Shown here: piece after piece, positions 31,460 through 37,952 of the stretch
Layout of the letters: each line of letters opens with the position of its first letter
Numbering within the stretch: position 1 is the stretch's first letter
NCBI GenBank assembly: GCA_014860355.1
Contig: JACZJV010000157.1
Span: forward strand, 1-39,507
Length of the DNA stretch: 39,507 bases
DNA from: Burkholderiales bacterium
GTDB taxonomy: Bacteria > Pseudomonadota > Gammaproteobacteria > Burkholderiales > SG8-39
Reading direction: 5' to 3'
Translations under genes and position numbers: made by a program
The notes under the pieces: model-generated
Database searches by the model: none
What the model was told of the DNA's origin: nothing
The model's input: the letters and a program-made list of their open reading frames with translations, nothing else

Positions 31460-32515
31460 ATGACCTATCTGACCAAACCCAAGCTGCACCACCCGACGCT
31501 CAAGACGAACAAGGTCGGTTATACGCGCCGCGACTACGAAGGCAAGATCTCCACGCTCTGCGCCGGCTGCGGTCACGACTCCATTTCGGCTTCGATCATC
31601 CAGGCCTGCTGGGAGCTGGACATCCAGCCGCACCGAGTGGCCAAGCTCTCGGGCATCGGCTGCAGCTCGAAAACCCCGGATTATTTCCTCGGCAGCTCGC
31701 ACGGCTTCAACAGCGTGCACGGAAGGATGCCCTCCGTGCTGACCGGCGCCAACCTGGCCAACCGTGAACTGATCTACCTCGGCGTCTCGGGCGACGGCGA
31801 CTCCGCCTCGATCGGCATCGGCCAGTTCGCGCACATCATGCGCCGCGGCGTGAACCTGACCTACGTCCTCGAGAACAACGGCGTCTACGGCCTGACCAAG
31901 GGCCAGTTTTCCGCCACCGCCGACGCGGGCTCCAAGTCCAAGCGCGGCGTGATAAATCGCGATGCGCCGGTCGATACGGTGTCGCTTGCGCTGCAACTGG
32001 GCGCGAGCTACGTCGCACGCAGCTTTTCCGGCGACAAGAAGCAGCTCGTGCCGCTGATCAAGGGTGCGATCGCCCACCAGGGCGCGGCATTTATCGACGT
32101 CGTCAGCCCCTGCGTCGCGTTCAACAACCACGAAGGCAGCACCAAGAGCTACGATCATGTGCGCGAGCACAACGAGAGCGTGAACCGGCTCGATTTCTGG
32201 CCGACCCGCGACGCGATCAAGGTCGAATACGGGGAAGGGACCGTGATCGACCTGCCGCAGCACGACGGCTCCATCCTGCGCCTGCGCAAGATCCACGCGG
32301 AATACGACCCGCTGGACCGCGTCAAGGCCCTCAACTACATCGCCGAGCACCAGGCCAAGGGCGAGCTCGTCACCGGGCTGCTCTATATCGACCCCGAGGC
32401 GGACGACCTGCATGCCCATCTGAACACCGTGGACACGCCGTTCAACCAGCTGGGCGCGGCAGAACTATGCCCCGGCACCGGGCCGTTGGAAAAGCTCAAC
32501 GCGTCTTTGCGCTAG
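31460..32515 (+). CDS. korB: 2-oxoacid:ferredoxin oxidoreductase, beta subunit (TPP-binding)
   Basis: Thiamine-diphosphate subunit of 351 residues. LCAGCGHDSISASI (near 33), LSGIGCSSKTP, and the TPP/Mg motif GDGDSASIGIGQF with ENNGVYGLTKGQ (near 115-150) are diagnostic. Cysteines in GCGH and GCSS may be cluster ligands. The ATG lies 2 bases after the korA stop. At its 3' end it converges with the DsbA-like gene; the gap has a 7-bp hairpin (32525-32531 with 32543-32549). Confidence 0.94.
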   Translation: MTYLTKPKLHHPTLKTNKVGYTRRDYEGKISTLCAGCGHDSISASIIQACWELDIQPHRVAKLSGIGCSSKTPDYFLGSSHGFNSVHGRMPSVLTGANLANRELIYLGVSGDGDSASIGIGQFAHIMRRGVNLTYVLENNGVYGLTKGQFSATADAGSKSKRGVINRDAPVDTVSLALQLGASYVARSFSGDKKQLVPLIKGAIAHQGAAFIDVVSPCVAFNNHEGSTKSYDHVREHNESVNRLDFWPTRDAIKVEYGEGTVIDLPQHDGSILRLRKIHAEYDPLDRVKALNYIAEHQAKGELVTGLLYIDPEADDLHAHLNTVDTPFNQLGAAELCPGTGPLEKLNASLR

Positions 32516-32524
32516 TCCCACCCG

Positions 32525-32549
32525 CGGCGCCGGTTTCCAGCGGGCGCCG
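32525..32549. terminator. Possible bidirectional hairpin between korB and the DsbA-like gene
   Basis: CGGCGCC (32525-32531) pairs with GGCGCCG (32543-32549) around an 11-base loop in the 138-base convergent gap. There is no T run, so termination is uncertain. Confidence 0.35.
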
Positions 32550-32653
32550 GGTTGGAGCGCGGCCCCGAAGCCGCCCGCCGTCGCCAGCGGCCATACGCCT
32601 GACGCCGCTCTGCCTGCGATTTCCGGCGACATCAGACCCGATCCGCCCGGCGC

Positions 32654-33460
32654 TCAGTTCTTGAGCGCCTTCTGCACGCCTTGCACCAGGGTCTCGGCCG
32701 GGACCGCACCGACTATGGACAGCGAGAGACCGGTCTTGTTGTTGCGCACGATTACGCCGGGTGTGCCGGTGATGCCGCTGCGCATGCCGTCGGCGATGTC
32801 CTCGCGCACGAGTTGCACCACGGCCGGATCGCGTGCGCATGCGTCCAGGGCAGCGACATCCTTCGCGCCGGCGGTCTGCGCGATTTCCCTGATCTGCGCA
32901 TCGCCGCCCTGCAGTCCCTTGCCGTTGGCGTTGGTGAGCTTGAGCCAGGTGTTCGCAAAAATGAAGAAACCCCTGGAATCCGCCTGGCGGCCCACGCACT
33001 CGGCATAGTAGGCGCCGCGCTTCGCAGTTTCGCCGTGGAAATCGAGCGGAAAGTGGCGGAACACCACGTTGGCCCTGCCGTCGAATTTCGCGATAGCCTG
33101 CTCCGGCGTTCCGGCGAAGCGCTTGCAGTAGGGGCACTCGAGATCGTCGTAGACGATCACGCTCACCTCGGCCTGCGGGTTGCCGAAAATGCGGTCGCGC
33201 TGGGAGTCCACCTTGCGGGCATTCTTTGCGGCCTCGGTGCGGGCGCGCTGCTGTTCCTGCCGCTGTTCGCGCTGCGCCTCCTGCTGGCGCTGGATCTGCC
33301 GCTGGATGCCCCGGTCCACGGCGGCGTCCAGTGCGCCCGAGTCCTCCAGGCGCTTGATCAGCGCTTCAATCTGCGCAGAGTCCTGGGCTGCTCCTGCCGC
33401 CAGGCCCTGCATCGGCGCTGCTGCGAGCGCCAGTATCACGATCAGCCATGTCCTGTGCAC
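32654..33460 (-). CDS. Periplasmic DsbA-family thiol:disulfide protein with a coiled-coil linker
   Basis: Thioredoxin-fold protein of about 268 residues. A signal peptide covers about 1-24 (VHRTWLIVILALAAAPMQGLA), so it acts in the periplasm. A Gln/Arg/Glu-rich segment at about 50-85 looks like a coiled coil. The catalytic motif is CPYC near residue 110 (LECPYCKRF), and the cis-proline loop is TGTPGV. This is the DsbA/BdbD-like (thioredoxin_4) type. The start is taken as the second of two adjacent GTG codons (33460 or 33463) after AAGGAG; no ATG fits. It diverges from the glutathione transferase gene. Confidence 0.85.
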   Translation of the reverse strand: MHRTWLIVILALAAAPMQGLAAGAAQDSAQIEALIKRLEDSGALDAAVDRGIQRQIQRQQEAQREQRQEQQRARTEAAKNARKVDSQRDRIFGNPQAEVSVIVYDDLECPYCKRFAGTPEQAIAKFDGRANVVFRHFPLDFHGETAKRGAYYAECVGRQADSRGFFIFANTWLKLTNANGKGLQGGDAQIREIAQTAGAKDVAALDACARDPAVVQLVREDIADGMRSGITGTPGVIVRNNKTGLSLSIVGAVPAETLVQGVQKALKN

Positions 33461-33552
33461 CACGTTCTCCTTGATCGTCGGGCGATGGATATATGCAGGA
33501 CATGATAACCGTAAAAGCGCCGGGACTCCCGCGGCTGTCGCAGGGAGGTGGG

Positions 33553-33558
33553 TACAAT
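33553..33558 (+). promoter_or_regulatory. Putative -10 box (TACAAT) before the glutathione transferase gene
   Basis: GGG-TACAAT-G, 52 bases before the chosen ATG at 33611, in the divergent gap after the DsbA-like gene. The -35 is not clear. Confidence 0.45.
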
Positions 33559-33610
33559 GCCCGGAGTTCTGGCTCGCATTGCGCACGCAGCCGCCTATGG
33601 GGGAGTACCG

Positions 33611-34330
33611 ATGATCGATCTGCACTACTGGCCCACGCCCAACGGGTGGAAAGTGTCCATCATGCTCGAGGAATGCGGCCTGCCCTATGCGCTCAAACCC
33701 GTCAACATCGGCCGTGGCGAGCAGTTCGCGCCCGAATTTCTCGCGATCAGCCCGAACAACCGCATGCCGGCCATCGTCGACCATGATCCGCCGGGCGGCG
33801 GTGCCCCCGTCGCGCTGTTCGAAAGCGGCGCCATCCTGGTTTATCTCGCGGAGAAGACCGGGCGCTTCCTGCCCGCCGATCTGCGCGGCCGGCACGCCAC
33901 GCTGCAGTGGCTGATGTGGCAAATGGGGGGGCTGGGGCCGATGGCAGGGCAGAACGGGCATTTCCTGCTGTATGCCCCGGAAAAAATACCCTACGCGCTC
34001 GAACGCTACTCGAAGGAGGTCAATCGCCTGTACGGCGTGCTCGACGCGCAGCTCGCGCGCACCGGGCAGTATGTCGCCGGCGGCGAATATGGCATCGCCG
34101 ACATCGCCATCTTTCCCTGGATACGCACCCACAAGGCGCAACAGATCGCGCTTTCGGAATTTGCGCATGTCGAGCGCTGGTACAAGCAGGTATTCGAGCG
34201 CCCGGCCGCGAGGCGCGGGCTGGACCTGGGCAAGGCGCTGCGGCTGCCGAAAATGGACGAGGAGGCGCGCAAGGCCCTGTTCGGCCAGACCGCGCAGAGC
34301 GTGCGCGACGGCGCGCACAGGCCCCGCTAA
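33611..34330 (+). CDS. Glutathione S-transferase family protein (YfcG/YghU-like)
   Basis: A 239-residue protein with an N-terminal thioredoxin-like domain (MIDLHYWPTPNGWKVSIMLEECG, NNRMPAIVD, LFESGAILVYLAEKTG) and a C-terminal helical domain. The TPNGWK start resembles the nu-class disulfide-bond reductases such as YfcG. Cytoplasmic glutathione-dependent reduction or detoxification is likely. ATG 33611 is chosen because GGGGGAG lies just upstream and family members begin here; an earlier ATG (33548) would overlap the promoter box. Next to another thioredoxin-fold gene downstream. Confidence 0.9.
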   Translation: MIDLHYWPTPNGWKVSIMLEECGLPYALKPVNIGRGEQFAPEFLAISPNNRMPAIVDHDPPGGGAPVALFESGAILVYLAEKTGRFLPADLRGRHATLQWLMWQMGGLGPMAGQNGHFLLYAPEKIPYALERYSKEVNRLYGVLDAQLARTGQYVAGGEYGIADIAIFPWIRTHKAQQIALSEFAHVERWYKQVFERPAARRGLDLGKALRLPKMDEEARKALFGQTAQSVRDGAHRPR

Positions 34331-34349
34331 TCGCAATCGAGGACTCGCC

Positions 34350-34958
34350 ATGATCGAATTCTTTTTCGACTGCTCCAGCCCCTGGACCTACCTCGCGTTT
34401 CACAACATCCAGCCGCTCGCGGCCGAACTGGGCGCGCGCATACGCTGGCGCCCGTTCCTGGTGGGCGGCGTGTTCAACAGCGTCAACCCCAGCGTTTACT
34501 TCGCGCGCGAACACCCGGTGCCGGCGAAGCAGGCCTACCAGTTGAAGGACATGCAGGACTGGGCGCGGCACGCGGGGCTATCCATCGTGTTCCCGCCCAG
34601 CGTGTTTCCGGTCCACAGCGTCAAGGCCATGCGCGGCTGCATCCTGCTCGAGCCGCAGGGGAAGCTCGTGCCCTACGCGCAGGCTGCGTTCGAGGCCTAC
34701 TGGGGCGAAGATCGCGACATTTCCGACGATGCGGTTCTGGCCGGGGTGTGCGCGCGCGCCGGGGTCGATGCAGCCGCATTCTTCGCGGGCATCGCCAGGC
34801 AGGAGGTCAAGGAGCAGCTCAAGGCGAACACCGACGAGCTGATCCGCCGCGGCGGCTTCGGTTCACCGACCATGTTCGTCGACGGCGGGGACATGTATTT
34901 CGGCAACGACCGGCTGCCGCTGCTGCGCGCGGCGCTGCTGCGCAAGGCGGGCAAATGA
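34350..34958 (+). CDS. 2-hydroxychromene-2-carboxylate isomerase / DsbA-like oxidoreductase
   Basis: A 202-residue member of the HCCA isomerase/kappa-GST family, thioredoxin fold with an inserted helical domain. The N-terminus MIEFFFDCSSPWTYLAF carries the active-site serine region, and GSPTMFVDGGDMYFGNDR is the cis-proline and C-terminal signature. In aromatic degraders this family isomerises 2-hydroxychromene-2-carboxylate with glutathione; here the substrate is not known. The start has GAGGA upstream, 19 bases after the GST gene, so the two are probably cotranscribed. Confidence 0.88.
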   Translation: MIEFFFDCSSPWTYLAFHNIQPLAAELGARIRWRPFLVGGVFNSVNPSVYFAREHPVPAKQAYQLKDMQDWARHAGLSIVFPPSVFPVHSVKAMRGCILLEPQGKLVPYAQAAFEAYWGEDRDISDDAVLAGVCARAGVDAAAFFAGIARQEVKEQLKANTDELIRRGGFGSPTMFVDGGDMYFGNDRLPLLRAALLRKAGK

Positions 34959-34999
34959 GGCGATGCTTGCGCAGCGCTTCATGAAGATGGGCGCATAGC

Positions 35000-36238
35000 A
35001 TGCTCAATATCGCCGCCGCCTGCCTGGTCATCACCGCGCTGCTGGCCTACCTCAACCACCGCTTCGTCGGCATGCCCACGACGATAGGGGTGATGGCGAC
35101 CGCGCTGGTCTTCTCGCTCGCGCTGGTCGGCCTGGACGCGCTGGGCATGGCCTACGGCTTGCGCCAGTACGAGGAGTCGCTGCTGCGCTCCATCGACTTT
35201 TCCGACGTCCTCATGCAGGGGATGCTCTCGTTCCTGCTGTTCGCCGGCGCGCTGCATGTCGATCTGAGCGAACTGCGCGCCCACCGCTGGGCGGTGGGCG
35301 CGCTGGCCGTGTTCGGCACGCTGCTATCGACCCTTGCCGTGGCTTACGGAATGTGGTTCGTGCTGCCGCTGGTCGGGCTGGATTTGCCGCTCATGTACTG
35401 CCTGCTGTTCGGCGCCCTGATCTCGCCCACCGATCCGATCGCGGTGATGGGCATCCTCAAGTCCGCCGGCGCGCCGAAATCACTGGAGCTGGTGATCGCG
35501 GGCGAATCGCTGTTCAACGACGGCGTGGGCGTGGTGATCTTTACGCTGCTGCTGGGCATGCTGGCGAGCGGTGTCACGCCCACGCCGGGCCAGGCGCTCG
35601 AATTGCTGCTGCACGAAGCCGGTGGCGGCCTGCTCTTCGGCCTCGCGCTCGGCTACCTGAGCTTCCTCATGCTGAAGAGCGTGGACAACTATCACGTCGA
35701 AGTGCTGCTGACGCTGGCTGCGGTCACGGGCGGCTACGCCCTGGCGAACAAGCTGCACGTGTCCGGCCCGCTGGCCATGGTGGTCGCCGGTTTGATCATC
35801 GGCAACCACGGCCGCGCGCTGGCGATGTCGGAAACCACGCGCCGCAATCTGGACTTGTTCTGGGAACTGATAGACGAAATACTGAACGCGATGCTGTTCG
35901 TGCTGATCGGCATGGAGATCTTGCTGGTGGCGTTTTCCGGCCATGTGCTGGTGGCGGCGCTGGTGGCCGTGGTGGTGACGCTGTCGGCCCGCTTGCTCAC
36001 GGTCGGATTGCCCGTGGGCCTGTTGCGGCGCGCGGTCAAATTGCCGCGGGGCTCGTGGAAAGTGTTGACCTGGGGCGGCCTGCGCGGCGGCATATCGGTG
36101 GCGCTGGCGCTGTCGCTGCCCGCGGGGCCGGAGCGCAGCACGGTCGTTGCGCTGACCTACGGCGTGGTCGTGTTTTCAATACTTGCGCAAGGACTCTCCA
36201 TCGGTTACGTCGTGCGCAAGGCGATCGCGCGCAGCTGA
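35000..36238 (+). CDS. Na+/H+ antiporter, CPA1 family (NhaP/NHE type)
   Basis: Inner-membrane cation/proton exchanger of 412 residues with about 12 hydrophobic segments. The ion-binding region is visible: ISPTDPIAVMGIL near 142, ESLFNDGVGVVIF near 167 and WGGLRGGISVALALSLP near 355. The second carries the conserved N-D pair of electroneutral exchangers. It probably serves pH and sodium homeostasis. The ribosome-binding site is weak; a five-codon ATG...TAG ORF (34981-34998) ends one base before the start, which may be chance. Confidence 0.9.
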   Translation: MLNIAAACLVITALLAYLNHRFVGMPTTIGVMATALVFSLALVGLDALGMAYGLRQYEESLLRSIDFSDVLMQGMLSFLLFAGALHVDLSELRAHRWAVGALAVFGTLLSTLAVAYGMWFVLPLVGLDLPLMYCLLFGALISPTDPIAVMGILKSAGAPKSLELVIAGESLFNDGVGVVIFTLLLGMLASGVTPTPGQALELLLHEAGGGLLFGLALGYLSFLMLKSVDNYHVEVLLTLAAVTGGYALANKLHVSGPLAMVVAGLIIGNHGRALAMSETTRRNLDLFWELIDEILNAMLFVLIGMEILLVAFSGHVLVAALVAVVVTLSARLLTVGLPVGLLRRAVKLPRGSWKVLTWGGLRGGISVALALSLPAGPERSTVVALTYGVVVFSILAQGLSIGYVVRKAIARS

Positions 36239-36307
36239 TGCGGCAGCTTGGGCTGTTGCGGGAACAGGTGTGCACAAAAATGCCATTGATCCGGACATGA
36301 GGTTCGC

Positions 36308-37141
36308 ATGAAAACGGTCGCATTGCCCTGCGGCGAGCGCGTCCCCGCTTTCGGGATGGGCGCCTGGAACATCGGCGACGAACGCGCCACGCGCGCCGAG
36401 GAAATCGCGACGCTGCGCCTGGGCCTGGACCTGGGCGCGCGGCTGATCGATACCGCCGAAATGTACGGCGACGGGCGTTCGGAAGCGCTCATTGCGGAGG
36501 CGATCGCGGGCCGGCGCGACGAAGTGTTCCTGGTGAGCAAGGTGTATCCGCACAATGCCTCGGCCAAGGGCGCGGCCGCCGCCTGCGAGCGCAGCCTGCG
36601 CCGGCTGAAGACCGACAGGATCGACCTGTATCTGCTGCACTGGCGCGGCTCGGTGCCGCTTGCCGAGACGCTGCAGGCGTTCATGCGTCTCAGGGAAGCC
36701 GGCAAAATCCGCCATTACGGCGTCAGCAATCTCGATCTTGCCGACATGCAGGAACTGTGGCGCTCGCCCGGCGGCGACGCGGTGCAGACCGACCAGCTGC
36801 TCTACAACCTCGGGCGGCGCGGCATCGAGTGGGACCTGCTTCCCTGGCTGCGCCGGCGGCAGGTGCCGGTGATGGCGTATTCGCCGATCGAGCAGGGCAG
36901 GCTGGTCGGCAACCGCAAGCTCGCCGCCTACGCCGGCCGTCATGGCATGACGTCGGCGCAGGCCGCGCTCGCCTGGCTGCTCGCGCGCGAGGACGTGATC
37001 GTGATTCCCAAGACCGGCCGGCGCGAGCGGCTGCGGGAGAATCTGGGTGCGCTCGAACATGCGCTGACGGTGGCGCAACTGGCCGAACTGGACGAATTGT
37101 TTGCGCCGCCCAAGGGCGCGAGTTCGCTGCAGATGCTCTGA
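36308..37141 (+). CDS. Aldo/keto reductase
   Basis: NADPH-dependent carbonyl reductase of 277 residues, (beta/alpha)8 barrel. The catalytic tetrad is complete: Asp48 and Tyr53 (IDTAEMYG), Lys78 (LVSKVYPHN) and His111 (LLHWRG). The cofactor phosphate-binding region VIPKTGRRERLREN is near residue 227. The substrate is unknown. A gap of 69 bases follows the antiporter gene. Confidence 0.92.
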   Translation: MKTVALPCGERVPAFGMGAWNIGDERATRAEEIATLRLGLDLGARLIDTAEMYGDGRSEALIAEAIAGRRDEVFLVSKVYPHNASAKGAAAACERSLRRLKTDRIDLYLLHWRGSVPLAETLQAFMRLREAGKIRHYGVSNLDLADMQELWRSPGGDAVQTDQLLYNLGRRGIEWDLLPWLRRRQVPVMAYSPIEQGRLVGNRKLAAYAGRHGMTSAQAALAWLLAREDVIVIPKTGRRERLRENLGALEHALTVAQLAELDELFAPPKGASSLQML

Positions 37142-37179
37142 TTCCTGCCCGATGCGCGCGGGCGCAGCGGCCGAAAGGG

Positions 37180-37185
37180 TAGAAT
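37180..37185 (+). promoter_or_regulatory. Putative -10 box (TAGAAT) before the metallo-beta-lactamase-fold gene
   Basis: AGGG-TAGAAT-C, 44 bases before the chosen GTG start at 37229. No clear -35. Confidence 0.45.
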
Positions 37186-37228
37186 CCAGACTGTTGTGCA
37201 TCCGTGTACGCCGTATCCGCGAGGTCGC

Positions 37229-37879
37229 GTGAAAGTCGCCATCATTCCGGTCACCCCGTTCCAGCAGAATTGTTCGCTGCTGGTATGCGAGCAGACCAAC
37301 AAGGCCGCCGTGGTCGATCCCGGCGGCGACCTGGAGTTGATACTCGATGCGGTGAAACGCCAGGGCGTGGAACTGGAGAAGATCCTGCTCACCCATGGGC
37401 ACATCGATCACTGCGGCGGCACGGCGCAATTGTCCAGCGAGCTGGGTTTGCCGGTCGAGGGGCCGCATAGCGACGATGGCTTCCTCATCGACGACCTGGC
37501 GCAGCAGGGCCTGCGCTTCGGTTTTCCGCAACTGCAGTCGTTCACGCCGGCGCGCTGGCTCGCCGGCGGCGACAGGGTGCGCTTCGGCAACGTGGAGCTC
37601 GAAGTGCGCCACTGCCCCGGACACACGCCCGGGCACGTGATCTTCTTCAGCCCGGAGTACCGTCTGGCGCTGGTGGGCGATGTGTTGTTTGCCGGGTCCA
37701 TCGGGCGCACCGATCTACCGCGCGGCGATCATGCAAGGCTGCTGCGCTCGATTCGCGAGCAGCTATGGCCGCTGGGAAGCGACGTTACCTTCATCCCGGG
37801 TCACGGACCGACCTCGACCTTCGGCGCGGAGCGCAACAGCAATCCCTACGTCGCCGATGCCGTACTGGGGCGCGCCTGA
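37229..37879 (+). CDS. MBL-fold metallo-hydrolase (glyoxalase II-like, YcbL type)
   Basis: A 216-residue binuclear zinc hydrolase. The metal motif HGHIDH is at 56-61 after LLT, with further ligands in CPGHTPGHV, GDVLFAGSIGRTD and FIPGHGPTS. It is shorter than true glyoxalase II (about 255) and matches the YcbL-like group that begins VIIPVTPFQQNC. The GTG start at 37229 is chosen on that match; GTG 37196 would add 11 residues. A promoter-like TAGAAT lies just upstream. Confidence 0.9.
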   Translation: MKVAIIPVTPFQQNCSLLVCEQTNKAAVVDPGGDLELILDAVKRQGVELEKILLTHGHIDHCGGTAQLSSELGLPVEGPHSDDGFLIDDLAQQGLRFGFPQLQSFTPARWLAGGDRVRFGNVELEVRHCPGHTPGHVIFFSPEYRLALVGDVLFAGSIGRTDLPRGDHARLLRSIREQLWPLGSDVTFIPGHGPTSTFGAERNSNPYVADAVLGRA

Positions 37880-37952
37880 GCGCGTGTTGCCTGGCGCGAA
37901 ACCTGCGTCAGCCGGGGAGCCTGGCTCCTCAATTTGAAACGGACGCCTGCAT

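Noticed and set aside
34981-34998. Five-codon ORF just before the antiporter gene as a coupled leader
   Set aside because: It has no ribosome-binding site of its own and does not overlap the antiporter start, unlike the livG leader; probably chance.
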